The notes: generated by a model from the sequence alone, not told the origin. A stretch of DNA of 64,000 bases from Chytridium lagenaria (GCA_025449115.1 JAHLKC010000037.1:222379-286378), one strand, 5' to 3'; shown: positions 1-12,153, counted from the stretch's first letter. Translations and numbers: made by a program.

Positions 1-1
1 A

Positions 2-121
2 GCGGACGGGGAGGGGGAACGAGATGGTGATGGGAATTCGGACGGGGATGGAGAGAATGAACCGAGGTATGAGGAGGGACCTGTTGTGTTTTCCGGGGAA
101 TGGATTGGCCCTGGAAATTGA
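2..121 (+). CDS. C-terminal end of an unidentified acidic protein (partial)
   Basis: An open frame enters from the left edge and stops at a TGA at 119-121. It encodes about 39 residues: a stretch rich in Asp, Gly and Glu, then a short hydrophobic tail (EGPVVFSGEWIGPGN). The composition looks like a disordered C-terminus rather than a random frame. The next gene is convergent, with its stop at 292, so 122-291 would hold the two 3' ends. No family can be named from so little sequence. Confidence 0.4.
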   Translation, partial: ADGEGERDGDGNSDGDGENEPRYEEGPVVFSGEWIGPGN

Positions 122-291
122 TAATGCGGGACGAGGGGATACTTTTTTTATATATTATCGTTTTCGTACAGATAAAAAATGGGATATCTTTATACGGTTT
201 AAAAGCAAATCCTTGTTTGGCTAAAATATTCAATCTGCAATTTTATTTTCACTCGCTGTCAACCCAATCTGAAGCAATCTGTTGAAACCTG

Positions 292-1039
292 TTAGCGTCC
301 TTTCTCGTTCATGAGGGAATATTTCACCTTTCCGAGATACGGCGCCTCGTACCGTTCCAAAGTGTCCGAGTTGATGTAAGCATTGTAACTGCAGGATGAT
401 GTGAGGATAATGCTAATAATAAAAGAAGGTAAGTACTCACGCTAGCCATCCACCAGCGCCGAAATGCGCAAGAAGCAGAATCCAGTACAAAAAACTTGAG
501 ATGAACGAGATCAAAAACATGGAACCCTGTAAGAACAAGGGTTTCAATACAAAGCGTTAAAAAAAGGAGGGTTATTACCCCGAGAGTCATGAACACAAGA
601 GCGGACTGCCATGCATGGAACCTGTTGATGATTAAGAATACATATGCAAAAGAGGAATGCGTTGTTTTACCTAACGTAGTCGTTCTTGGTCTCCATGATC
701 AACAACAACGCCGCTAAACAAATCAGAAAAACAACAGAGTGAAAGAGGGATCACTCACCCGACACCAACCCCAACACATACGCGGACGCAGCTTCCACAT
801 CAAGCCTCACAGGCAATCTCGTCTCATATTTGTTGATCCTGTCACCGCCGTTCCCAGATTCCAGCCTGGTTGTTGCTGAGGACTGATAAAGGCGGATGAG
901 TTGTAGCTGAGATGAGAAGGGTAGGAGGATGAAGAGGAGGGGAGGGGGTTTGAGGTCGGAGAGAGGGAGGGAGGGGGATGGAGTCTGTGGTGTCGTTGAT
1001 GGGGACGTAGCCGGTTTGCTTGGGTGTGAATGTGGCCAT
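292..1039 (-). CDS. UPF0132/DUF4870-type membrane protein
   Basis: This is a small multi-pass membrane protein of unknown biochemical role. Splicing the exons 759 and upstream, 671-713, 579-621, 441-526 and 292-388 gives a frame that matches the UPF0132 pattern: an Ala-x-x-YVLG helix, a METKNDYVRFHAWQS segment (family form ENxFVRFHAxQS), a hydrophobic helix, and an ERYEAPYLGKV end (family form RYxxPxxGDxAE). All four internal introns have GT-AG ends. The N-terminus is unclear: an ATG at 1039 starts a Pro-rich segment that is not in the same frame as the conserved part, so an unseen intron or an indel must lie near 880-1000. Family assignment rests on recognising the motif, without a search. 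Confidence 0.65.
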
Positions 1040-1243
1040 TTGGTTTTGATCGTGGAGGGAGTTGTGAGCTGGGTTGTGTGACCCAGTAAGTACCCTATTA
1101 TTTGATGTTCCTTTCGATGTGGTAGCGTCAAGACGGATGGAAGGTTTGTGGAGTAGGATAAATGATATCGCTTTAGTCCTGTAAGTTCTCACTCAAATTG
1201 GAGATGGCACAGCGCAAGATCATTTTATCAACGTAACGTTAAA

Positions 1244-2085
1244 TTATTGTGACTTTCGAAGGGCCTTTATAAGTTCATCCACCTCAAAGAATGCGCGTCC
1301 TTGCAAGAAATAACCACGTATAAAATTCGTCGTCAATGGTACAGTGAATACATGCATGTGAGCATGGTTGATAGAGTTGAACGGAGGTTTTGTGAATCCC
1401 ATAACGTATTTGGTGTCGACACCTTGCGGGAGCCCGTAACAGTCCTCTTTGAGGAGCGCTTGCATAGCTGATTCGCCGACCTGTTTCATGCGTTCAACTG
1501 ATACAATCGTGTCAGGCATTGTTTGTCTTAGAAGTGCGTCAAGGGAGAGTAATTACGTGTCGGGAGGTGGATGTCTTTGAATGCTGTGCAGTTGCTGATG
1601 TGGTGTTTTGGGATGACAATGATGTGATGCTGGATTTAAAAAAGGATAGTTTTTTAAGAATTTCATTACGACAATCTTCTCTGTAAAGACTTCAGTTACC
1701 TTTGCAGCGGGTGAGATATCGTGAAATGCCATGACTTTGTCGTCCTTTTTTATTTCGATATTTTTTCACGTTAAGGTAACTGGTTACAACGACAAATGTT
1801 ACCTCATGCACGATACGAGAGTTGATTTCCTTTCTTATCAACTATACAGTTTCGTAGGGTAATCATTACGCACATAAAAAGTCAGTATGTAGATGATGAA
1901 TGACGGTGTTTTAGATTAAATACCCTGCAGAATAAACACCTCTCCGTGGCATCTCCATGGGAGGATGATGATTGACCTGATCTACGCCATGCTACTACCC
2001 CAACCACCAAGAATGCACCAGCGACAAGGGCTACGAGTGCAGCAGTCGAGGTGCTGAGAGGTATTGCAGAGTGCTCAACCATCAC
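1244..2085 (-). CDS. HIT-domain protein, HINT3-like (adenosine phosphoramidase family)
   Basis: HIT proteins hydrolyse nucleoside phosphoramidates with a histidine triad. The last exon carries the signature HAHMHVF, preceded by GFTKPPFNSIN, which resembles the HINT3 form G-F-H-x-PPF. Earlier exons give DDKVMAFHDISPAAK (about 1744-1700) and HHIIVIPKHHISNC (about 1629-1557), the strands of the HIT fold. The first exon (2085 to about 1923) holds a hydrophobic helix of about 20 residues followed by a CLFCRV motif, so the enzyme may be membrane-anchored by its N-terminus. Two adjacent ATGs (2085 and 2082) could start it. The splice phase into the last exon does not fit cleanly, so that junction is uncertain. 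Confidence 0.75.
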
Positions 2086-2593
2086 TGTAACAAGTTACAC
2101 AAAGTGTTAAAACGCCCAACGTTAGAAGCCCAGCAATCGAGTCCAGAAAAGCTCAAGGCCGTTATTTCATCAAGACTTTGTCAGGAGCGCGTCACCAGTC
2201 CATTGCGGCTAAAAGGGAAATACCATTATTTGATGGATAGTAACTTGCGGTTTAATAGCAATATGTCCCAATACTCCACCGTCATGACGGCGGGGTTGCG
2301 GGTGCCGAATGACAATGGCAGTGGTGATGGATGCATATTTCGTGTAATATTTATGGCTCAAGGGTTTGACGATGTGACAGCAGCAGATGCATAAAAGTGT
2401 AAGGTGTGATAGAGAAGGACTTGTTGCAATAAAATAATATTATTATATTTATAAAATAAATAATGAGTTGAATTGTCAGATATTTTACATAATGATGTTA
2501 CACGAGGACTCTTTGGTGGTGGTTGACATGTCTTCATCATCATAACCACATTCAGCATCACGCATCACGTACAGACATCCCCCCCTACACACG
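2086..2593. other. divergent intergenic region
   Basis: This separates the HIT gene (minus) from the kinesin gene (plus) and should hold both promoters. It is AT-rich around 2425-2490 (TATTATTATATTTATAAAATAAATAA). The weak ORFs across it match no family I recognise and have no coding-like composition. Confidence 0.5.
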
Positions 2594-5231
2594 ATGCTTT
2601 ATTCTCAGCAGCAGCAGCAGCAGTCGATGGGGAATCCCGCATCTTCTCTGTTTACGGCATATCCTCCTACTGATAACATGGGGATGAACCATCACTACAA
2701 CAGAGGTACCACGGTGCCCATGCCGCCATCAACACCTCCAGGTCCACCCACAGGCGTGAGGGTGGTGGTCAGAGTGAGCCAAGGAACGAGATGGAATCCA
2801 TGCGGGATGAAGAAGACCCTGCCATCGAATGCCATGAGGACTGCAGGACAATACTCGTCAAATACGGGGATGCAGGGTTGAAGGGGATCACATTCAACAA
2901 GGTGTGCTCACCCAGAGCTCAGCAGGAAGATGTCTTTGAGGAATGTAGAGTCACAGAGATGATTATGCAAGCTCTAGATGGGTAAACTTATAATTTATAT
3001 CCGTTATTTGTTCAACAAAGAAAAACTGTTTTAATTCCATTCTTTTACTTACTGAAACGTATGGTAGATACTCTGCTACGATATTTGCGTTCGGTCAAAC
3101 AGGTTCCGGGAAAACCTTCACCATCACTGGTCCCGACACATCCACAACCCGTGAGTGCGACCCTAGCCGATTCGGCATCATCCCAAGAGCTCTTCAACAC
3201 CTCTACCAAGTCCTCGATCAAAAGCAACAGGAATCTCCCAATATCGAATGCAAAGTCAGCGCTGCATACCTCGAGATATACAATGAGCAGGTTCAGGACT
3301 TGCTAAATCCAAATGGTGCCTCCTTACCCATCAGGTGGAACGCTGCGAGAGGGTTTTATGTCGAGAATCTGTTGATCGTCGAGTGTGAGACTTACGAGGA
3401 TTGGCTTGGCCGTGTTGGAGGAAGGTGTGTATGAGAGTTAGTGTGATTCTAGCAATGTGAGGCGTTAATCGACCAAAGCGAGTGGAGCGCGTAGTTGGGA
3501 ATTTGTGCCCGCTTAGTCGCGCCATCATTGTCTGTTTTAAATTTTTTGGACCGAGTGAAGAGATGCGTTGATTGAGGAAGCGAGGAGAGTGGGTATTGGG
3601 ATGCCGGTACTCGCACAGCGGGCGGTGCCATGTTATGCGGGTGCCAGCAGTGTCCCTCTATAATTATTTTTTACACTATCACTTATTCTAGTGTGTTACG
3701 CAGTAGCAGTGTTCATTTGCGAGCAAGTAAAGAACTTCACTAATCACTATCTCTGACAGGACTAAGAAATCGAAAGACGGGGTCACACAGCTTGAACGAG
3801 CATTCGAGTCGAAGTCACAGCATTATGACATATACGTGACCACAAAGGAGATTGACCCCGATGACGGAAAGCCCATGGTTAAGCATGGGAGAATCAGTTT
3901 TGTTGATTTGGCAGGTGAGGTTCGATGAATATTGATTCCCTTTGTCTAACCTAGTAAAACAGGAAGTGAGAGGGTAAAGTCCTCAAAAGCCTCTGGAGAT
4001 ACCCTCAACGAGACATTAAACATCAACAAGAGTCTTCTCACATTAGGTTCGCCTTTCATCATCCTCTCCACATCAAACTCACCCCCGACCCTTTCATTCA
4101 GGAAACTGCATCTCTTGTCTCGCCGACACCCGTCGTCGCGAAGGCCACATCCCCTACCGTGACTCTAAACTCACCATGCTCCTCTCCGACTCCCTCGGTG
4201 GTCACGGTATAGCCCTCATGATCGCCTGCATCTCACCCTCCACCCTCAATTTCCATGAGACCATCAAAACCCTTCGATACGCTCAACGCGCGAAAAAGAT
4301 CCGGAACAAACCTATTGTACTTGTCGACCCGGTGCTGGATGTGGTTGTGCAGCTCAAGAGAGAAGTTAAAGGGCTAAGGAGGGAGAATGCGGCTTTGAGA
4401 GCTCGCGTGGAGAGTCGACAGCAGGGGGATGGGCTGAGATTACCGGCCATTGCAGGAATCACACCGCAAACGAGCATGCAACAAATGTACATGCAACCTT
4501 CTTACGCGAACACACCTCAACCTCAACAGCAACAGCAGCAGCTCCAAATGCAACAACGTTACACCCCTCAAATCTATACCCCACGCCCACCTTCCCAACC
4601 ACCCCCATCACATCTCCAACACCTCCAACACAACCCACAGACCCTCACTCCCCATCCCCCATCCCAACCACCCCCTTCCCATATCCCCGCCCACCCTCCT
4701 CACAACCCCCAACACATCTCCCAAGACTCCGTCGCCCCATATCCGTCGCATCCTCCTCCTGTTCCTCAACCTCCCGAACCACATGCTCAACATGTACCCC
4801 CCCGCAACCCTCCCAAACCTACACCTCCAACCGCACCCAACCACTTCGTCGAAACCCTCTCCCAAAACAAGATCCCCGAAAATCAGAATACCACATCTCC
4901 TCGCGTAAAACAAACCGTCAACGCATCCCGATGATGTAAGTCCCTCACCCCCCCATAAAACCCAATGTAATCGTATTCCGCGTATAGGTCGAAAACACCG
5001 AAACCTCCACCCCCGCGCCATCTCCCACCTCTAGCACCCCTCCCACATGATCCTACCATTGAAGACGTGGAAAGATTCGTGCATCACTCTGATGCACCGC
5101 ATACAACGCAGTACGCTGATAGGCTTTTGCCACTCTCGAGTTTGAGTGAAGTCACAGCTGTGAAGGGATGGATTTTGAGGGACGTGGAAGCGTTGGATAG
5201 GGAAATTAGGTCAATAAATCGTACACACTGA
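2594..5231 (+). CDS. Kinesin motor protein, KIF12-like
   Basis: This is a microtubule motor with an N-terminal motor domain. Visible motifs are the P-loop FGQTGSGKT (about 3083-3110), switch [10 protein letters not shown] (about 3798-3825) and switch II VDLAGSER, which is split by an intron at about 3915-3960. The segment [16 protein letters not shown] is typical of KIF12. The motor domain is followed by a short coiled coil ([18 protein letters not shown]) and a Pro/Gln-rich tail. The frame stops at 4934. A further open segment to 5231 ([12 protein letters not shown] onward) looks coding, probably as a last exon, but the junction does not phase. Two one-base frame breaks are evident, near 2774 and near 3403. 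The start is the ATG before a poly-Gln run. KIF12-type kinesins are mostly known from ciliated lineages. Confidence 0.85.
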
Positions 5232-5450
5232 CACTTGTTTTGAAAGAGACTTTATTTGCGCATCAACAGATGACTGGACGTGTATCTGCACATATGTTAA
5301 AAAACGCGTCGATGGTAAAAGATGGTTTTGTTTATCGATGCCATGCACGCAACGGGTATTGTCTTTTTTACCCCTCGTTACTATATCAAGAAAGCCGTGA
5401 ACAGCTCTTTCTTTTTTTCTCTTGTGAGTTTAGATTTATCTCAAAAAAAA

Positions 5451-6940
5451 ATGTCATCATTCAAGAGACGGACGCCTACAGCTCCCACCACCTCATCCCG
5501 AACAACCCCTCTACGCCCCTCATCCATCCCCATATCCCCCCTAAAACCCATCAACGACCTCCCCATCTCCTCCCGCATCTCTCCTCACACCGGTCTCATC
5601 CAAACCTCCACCGGCATCCCCTCACTCGATGGCGTCCTAGGCGGCGGTCTCCCCACCTCCACCCTCCATCTCCTCCAGCAAGACCACTCGACTAGCTACA
5701 CCTCTCTCCTCACCTCCTACTTCCTCGCCCAGGGTATATCAGCTGGTCATGGCGTGTTCTACGTTGACGAAGACCCGACGACGGCGTTGGAAGCATTGAT
5801 GGCGCCCGTGGGGCTGGAGACGGAGGAGGTTGATGAAGACGATGTGAAGGGGACTGGCAGAACGATGGGAGCTTTAAGGGAGGAGGAGAGGATGTCAATT
5901 GCTTGGAGATATCAGAATCAACCGAAAGTTTCGACGGCGATTGCGGGGGCGGCGGCGACGCGGAAAGGTTTCTCTTTTGTTTTTTGAAATGTTGACTTAT
6001 TGGATAAGGGGACGGACCGTACTGTTACAAGTTTGATATTACAAAGAAGATACCGAAACCAGCCTTGGAGGCAGCTTCTGCGTCGATTGGGGTTTTGGAT
6101 GTGAGTGCGTGGGCCGGGGAAGGTTTGACGTCGAATGTGGTGTATCAACGGATTTATGCGGCCATTAGTGAGTTTGCTAAATTGGGACCGTATGAGTGAG
6201 TTTCAATTTTTTTGCTTTTCTTTTCCAAGCATTGTTAAATAAGTACTTTAGTCCAACGGTGACAACGTCTCCAAGAAGTTTTTTGAGGATCGCTTTAGCT
6301 GGGGTGGGGGGGCCTTTGTGGGGGGTAGATGCGGGGACACCGCAGGCTTTGCAGGTTAGCGTTACAGGTGTTTCAAATTTAACTGGATTAGGCGCTTTAT
6401 CGGTTCTTGGCGTCACTTAGGGCGTTGATGAGAAACATTTACGGGGTTTGTGTGATTACTATTCCCGCATATCTATACCATGACGCGCATGGCGTATCAT
6501 CGTCTTTCGGTATCAAAAGGCTCTACCACATCTGTGATGGTGTATTTGAAGTCGAATCATTCTCAGGTCCGCCCTCATACCCTTTATCCGTGTACTTACC
6601 AACATACGCAGGCTCATCCCGTAACTTCCCTACCGCTTATACCTCCGACTATCACGGTCTTCTCCATGTTCATCGTCTCCCAACACCTCATTCGTTGACG
6701 CCGGGTACTCCATTGTCTAAGTCGGATTTGCATTCGCTGGCCTTTAGGGTGAGACGGAAACGGTTTACGGTGGAGACGTTTCAGCTGCCACCAGAGACGG
6801 AGGAGACGGATCAACGTGGACCCACTACAAAATCAAAGGAAGCAGGACGTGATGCCGCGAGGAGTATTGACCCCGTCATCACGTCTCCAGGGGGGAGTTC
6901 TTGCTCCACGTCGTCACGAAAGAATCCTTTGGATTTCTAA
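5451..6940 (+). CDS. ELP4: Elongator complex protein 4 (PAXNEB family)
   Basis: ELP4 is a RecA-fold subunit of the Elp4-5-6 ring of Elongator, which modifies wobble uridines in tRNA. The first exon, from the ATG at 5451, gives a Ser/Pro/Thr-rich leader and then TGIPSLDGVLGGGLP, the family's degenerate Walker A region, and FYVDEDP. Later exons give VLDVSAWAGEG, the Ser-rich SFLRIALAG strand and VCVITIPAYLYHD, followed by FPTAYTSDYHGLLHVHRLP, which is characteristic of Elp4. The C-terminus is basic (RVRRKRFTVETFQLPP). At least five introns are needed. A 46-nt intron with GT-AG ends (about 6567-6612) is otherwise an in-frame insertion. Confidence 0.88.
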
Positions 6941-7081
6941 TGGCAGCTTTATAATGATTATTCAGCCGGGGTTCCGGGTCGGTGCCCATAGAATTGTCCA
7001 ACTTTTTGCACATGATTTTATTTTGTCACTTGCTGTTTTTCACCCCTTTCGTCATCGGCATCATCATCATCACCGTTTGAG

Positions 7082-8786
7082 ATGCCATCGTCAACTGGAT
7101 CCATTGTTCGGCTGGACAACGTTACGTTCTTTGAAGGGGATGCGCTGACTTTTGTCAATGGAGGGTCCGTCTCTTTCTCTCCATCTTCGGGGGCCATCAC
7201 CACCGTATCCGCAGAGAAACCTACACCTTCCAGCGATTCTCAGAACATCACCGTCATTGACTGTAGCGGGTACCTTCTTCTCCCTGGCTTGATCGACGTT
7301 GGTGCCGTCCAGGGTTGCGATTCCATCAAATCCCGTTATGTATCCGTCGAGGTAAGCATCATCCACATCCATTACGATCCTGACTCCCCAATCGTCCAAC
7401 TAGTCCGCCTACGAATCCATGCATGCAGCCTTAAAAGCTGGCACAACCACCGCCGTCCTCGCCGGCACTGAACCCCTCCTCCCCGTCGCAACAACTCCTC
7501 TCCCAACTCTCCTCCGATTCCTCCCCACACCCACCGGTTTCGCTCCATCCCCCAACCCACACAACCTTCATCTCCAGCTTTCCAAATCCTCTGGTCTTGG
7601 ATTCGTGTTGACCCCTGGTGGATTGGAGGGGAGTGGATTGGTGGCGTTGACGAACCCGCCTACACCTTGGAGGTGTGCGGAGGGGATGACGAGGGTGCTT
7701 GCGGCGAGTGGGTTGGAGGGAGGGGAGGGGGTGAAGGGGATTTTACGGGCGTTGACGGGGGGTGCAGCGGAAGCACTTGGATTGGAAAATACGGGAAGGG
7801 TAGAGGTTGGGTGTAAGGCGGATTTGGTGTTAGTGAAGATGGAGACGGCTTGGACGATGAGCGCGGAAGGTAACGTACCTCATCTCGCCCCTGTCCCAAA
7901 GTCTAACGATCATTCAGGCATTCTTCTCCCATTATTCCTTAGCGGTGCTCTGAACGCTTCACGTGTCCACGCTGTCTTTATCGGTGGCGCACTTAAGCAT
8001 CTCATTCCATCCACCTCGATCTCAGGATCTCTCAGCACTCTCACCCTCAACACATACTATCTCGGTCCCAACGCTCCCATGACGAACGGCACAGCGTCAG
8101 GATTTGATACGATAGAAAGCGCTCTCGAGGCGCTAAGAAACGGGGAATTTATTATTGCGGTTGATAATGAGGATCGAGAAAATGAGGGGGATTTGATTAT
8201 CGCAGGGGAATTTGCGACGGATGAGAAGATGGCGTTTATGATCAGATATTCAAGGTTTGTTTTTTGCAGCGTCTATAGGAATTGTGAGAGTGGTATATTG
8301 ATGGTTTTGTTTTAACAGTGGATTGATTTGCGTCGCAATGCCTGGAGACCGTCTCGACAAACTTGAACTCCCCCTCATGGTCGCCAACAACCAAGACAGC
8401 TACCGCACAGCCTACACCATATCCGTCGATCTCGCCACTGGCACCTCTACCGGCATCTCCTCTGGTGATCGTGCCCGTACCATTGCAGCGCTCGCTAACC
8501 CATCCTCTGTTGCCGCCGATTTCAACCGACCTGGTCATGTATTTCCGTTGAGAGCTAGGGAAGGCGGTGTATTGACGAGAGTTGGACACACGGAGGCAAG
8601 TGTGGATTTGTGTCGACTTGCGGGATTGAACGGCGTTGCGGCGATTTGTGAGGTTGTGAAGGATGAAGCGGGATGGCGAGACGGGATGAATTAAGGGGGA
8701 TGGCGAGGAGGTGGGGGGTGAAGATGGTGACGATTGCGGATTTGGTGAAGTATAGAATTGAGAATGGGTTTGGGGAGGGATGGTGA
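7082..8786 (+). CDS. RIB3: Fusion of a degenerate amidohydrolase-like region with 3,4-dihydroxy-2-butanone-4-phosphate synthase (RIB3)
   Basis: The C-terminal part is DHBP synthase, which makes the four-carbon precursor of riboflavin from ribulose 5-phosphate. It shows DNEDRENEGDLI, SGDRARTI, GHVFPLRA and GHTEASVDLCRLAG. The N-terminal 330 or so residues resemble an amidohydrolase: SGYLLLPGLID near the start and EALGLENTGRVEVGCKADLV near the end. The HxH metal motif normally after PGLID is absent, and most of the barrel is missing. No stop separates the two parts. Introns fall near 7354-7406, 7870-7917 (48 nt, in frame) and 8256-8318. The frame breaks at a GGG run at 8670-8672. Reading one base over restores the conserved MAR and MVTIADLVKYR end, giving a stop at 8784-8786. 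Confidence 0.82.
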
Positions 8787-9229
8787 AGATTGGAGTGATA
8801 TAAGGGTTGTTTTTGATGAACCAAGTGTCTTTTGCTGTTTCTTTTGGGGTCATGGTTTCGGCTCATGCTCTTTTCACTCGGTTGGCTGACGTTGGATGTC
8901 TTCAATTGTTTAAAGATCATAGTGTGATGATGTTTTCCACCATTATTTTTTTTGTTTTGTCCTGTTACATGTTCAACTTAAAACACGCATTTGTAATTTG
9001 AATGCCCATTAAGCATGTCGTACTCTACTTTTTCCCCCGCTGGCTGCTGGTGGAGGCCGTCTCTCCAATATCACAACTCCAGATTCCAGAATGGACGCGT
9101 CATGGCGCGGGGACTTGACGGTTTGTCGCGTGTCGTCACTGAGTGACCTCATCAAGCAGGAATTTGGTCACACGACTCTGATCTCTCAAACTCAAAAGCA
9201 GAAAGGCACCTCAACAGCATTGAGCAGCG
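8787..9229. other. intergenic region
   Basis: This separates the RIB3 fusion from the citrate synthase gene on the same strand. It contains T-rich stretches (about 8940-8970) that could serve 3' end formation, then a more mixed segment before the next ATG. I see no conserved ORF here. Confidence 0.4.
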
Positions 9230-11909
9230 ATGGCGACGACGGCCACATCACCCACCACCGCACCCGCGGAAGAGGATAGGTACACATCCTCATCCATACG
9301 TCCACCCTTCCCTTTTATTGACCTACCATGCCACAGAAACTTCCTCACAGTTACCGACCCACTCACCAACAAATCCATCAAGATCCCCATCTCCCATCAA
9401 GGCACCATCCCAGCCTCGGCGTTCACCGGCATCCGGATCAAACAGACAACTCCACCAGCCATCATTGAAACCGACACGGTCCCACTTCGTCTCTACGATC
9501 CTGGATTTAAAAACACGGTGGTGTGTCGAAGCAAAGTGTCAGAGGTGGACGGGGAGAATGGGAAATTGTATTATAGGGGGTATGACGTTGAGGAATTGGT
9601 GGAGAAGAGTAACTACCTGGAGGTGGCGTATTTGTTGAGTAAGTCAATTTCATCCATGTACGATCGACTGATGGCACTTTAGTCAATGGTGACCTCCCCA
9701 GCAAGGACGAATTCGACAACTGGAACCGTTCCGTTATGCTCCACACCTACATCCACACTGAGATTGAACGTCAAATGCTCACATTCCGTTACGACGCGCA
9801 TCCAATGGTGAATAAACTCCGTCCCTCTTTTGTCCCTTTCTAACTTGATTTATTTTTTTGCAGGGAATGCTCATCTCCACGATTGCCTCACTGTCGACGT
9901 TCCACCCTGACGCTAACCCGGCACTTCAAGGGGATGGTCTCTATATGCTTCCAAAAGTGCCGGCTGACCGTGCTGCAACACCTGCGGAGGCCGGTGAAGA
10001 TTAAGGCGGCACAGGGGGCTAGGACTAAGGCGATAGTCAGGATGTTGGGGAAGGTGCCGACTATTGCGGCGAATGCGTATAGGCATCGGATTGGGTGGGT
10101 GACTTGTTCTCCACTATCTCTATTCTCTATTTGTTTTCTCTTGCAAACGGGTAGATCTGATGGTATTTCTTTAGACGGGAGTATAATCAACCAAGTCCAG
10201 GATGCTTGAATTATACGGAGAACTTATTGTATATGATTGATAAATTGAATGAACCGGATTATAAACCGGATCAAAGGCTTGTAAAGATCTTGGATAAAGT
10301 CTTTATCCTTCTAGCAGGTATGATCACATAAAACTAAGATTTTATCATGTATTTTACTTGTCTTTTAACGTAATGTTCTCTAGAACATGGCAGCAACTGC
10401 TCCACTGTCATGATGCGTCACCTCGCCTCCTCAGGCGTCGACCCGTATACCGCCCTCTCAGGCTCCGCCGGCGCCCTTTTTGGTGAACGCAAAGCCTCCG
10501 CCGTGATCGGTATGCTCCGTCAAATTGGCAAAGTCGAAAACATCCAAGTTTTTCTCTCCATGGTGAAACGCAAGCAAACCATTACTGGATCTCTCTCTGA
10601 TCCCATTGTCACGCCCGATGTGTCGATGAAAACAAAAACCCAGCGTTCGAGACCTACACGGTTGATGGGATTCGGACATAGGATTTATAAGACGCATGAT
10701 CCGAGAGTGAGGATTTGTAAGGGATTGGCGATGGAGCTTTTTGAACTTATGGGGAAGGGGGAGGTTGGGAGTTGGCGTTGGCGCTTGAGGAGGCGGTGTT
10801 GGCGGATGAGTGGTTTGTGAAGAGAGGGTTGTTCCCGAATATTGATTATTGGTCAGCGATGGTGTTCCATACACTTGGGTTTCCACCTGGTAAGACTCCG
10901 TAATTGCTTTTTATTGCTTTCTACTCTGTTATTGCTATTGTTGGTCGGTAGTGGTCGCTGACTTTCTGCAAGATATGTTCCCGGTGCTCGTCTGCATCCC
11001 GCGTGTCGCTGGATTTATCGCCCACTGGCAAGAGAGCTTGGACGACCCCGAATACAAGATTTACCGTCCCCGTCAGGTAAACTCCCGACCGCCAATGTTT
11101 TACTAAATATCTATAGGTCTACATTGGTGAACACCACCGTCCCTTTGAACGTGTCGAACCGCCGACCCCTTTTACCGCCGGTTCCAATCCCGCCAAAACC
11201 GTCCCAGATGACACAACCGTCGAGTCCACCGATGACACCACCACCGATCTCGAAGCCGTCCCCTATGTCAGTTCCGACCCTGTTGCGGCCCGTCGTCGCA
11301 CCAAAACCTTCACGTCTGACGCGGCCGCACTTGCGCAACTTGCAGAGATGATTCGGAAAGAGGAGGACGAAAGGGCTGTGCCTGATGCGGCGTCTCCGGG
11401 GGATAGCGTGGCTTCTAGACTTGCGATCGGACCCGTCAGCAGTTGGATTGTAAAAAATTTCTTTTCGCAGGGAGCTGTGAGTGCGCTGCAGACGCCCCCT
11501 GTGCCTGCGGTGGTTGTAAAGGAGGATGATGCGGCGACGGCTGCCAAGAAGATTGAAGAAGTGAGTACCCTAATCCTTCTAATCCTTCCCCCCCGCGCTC
11601 TCTCTCTCATCTTTTTGCTGACGTCTTTTTCCCCAGCGGCTTGCTAAAGCTCAAGCTGAGATGAAATCCCTCATTGAAGAGCAGCAACGTCTTGCTGCCC
11701 AAGTTTCGCGTAAAACTTCGTCAGGGTCTTCGGCGAATGTTCTTTCAACTAGTGGGACGCCTAATAGGGCTGTGTCGCCTACACCTCCTACTGCGGGAAA
11801 TCCGGCGCTTAAGGCAGCGGCGTCTCTAGGATCGCAGCCAGATTTGTTGGCGGGAAGCAGGAGCCCGCGTGTTGTGGCTCGGAGTGTGACTAATGATAAG
11901 AGGAAGTGA
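9230..11909 (+). CDS. Citrate synthase family protein, divergent active-site loop and long C-terminal extension
   Basis: The family condenses acetyl-CoA with oxaloacetate. Seen: YYRGYDVEELVE, EIERQMLTFRYDAHPMGML, GKVPTIAANAYRHRIG, LMGFGHRIYKTHDPR (second catalytic His) and RPRQVYIGEH near the C-terminus. The loop that normally holds the first catalytic His (LHGGANEA) reads GALFGERKASAVIGMLR instead, about three residues shorter and without His. About 25 extra residues precede LMGFGH. After the catalytic domain come roughly 240 low-complexity and helical residues ending at 11909. Exon 1 is 9230-9279. The frame breaks near 9990-10015 and again near 10765 with no possible intron. There is no clear mitochondrial leader. 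The enzyme may be peroxisomal or an inactive paralogue; the sequence alone does not decide. Confidence 0.8.
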
Positions 11910-12153
11910 TGCAGATTGGATATTCTTTTCCATGGAAGGGCATTGTTTAGCTTTAATATCTCTCACGTATTTTTTTCTGTTTTTACGTGCTCACAAGTAA
12001 CTTCAATACAATTTTGTGCATTTCCGTCGATGGCTCTTTTTACAGTAAAAACCCCTTTTGAGTCCGTCATTCAGGAATCGAGATGATCTCGTTTTTTTCT
12101 TTTTGGATTTTAGGGTCACGCAACCTTTTGAAACTTGTCCAGCTTTCAACGTC

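Noticed and set aside
2071..2394. Plus-strand ORF of 107 codons upstream of the kinesin
   Set aside because: It overlaps the HIT gene start, matches nothing and lacks coding-like composition.
4608..5021. Minus-strand Gly/Trp/Arg-rich ORF opposite the kinesin tail
   Set aside because: Antisense of a C-rich Pro/His coding stretch; composition only.
5240..5695. Long plus-strand ORF overlapping the start of ELP4
   Set aside because: The 3' part is a Pro/His-rich shadow of the ELP4 frame; the 5' part is AT-rich intergenic sequence.
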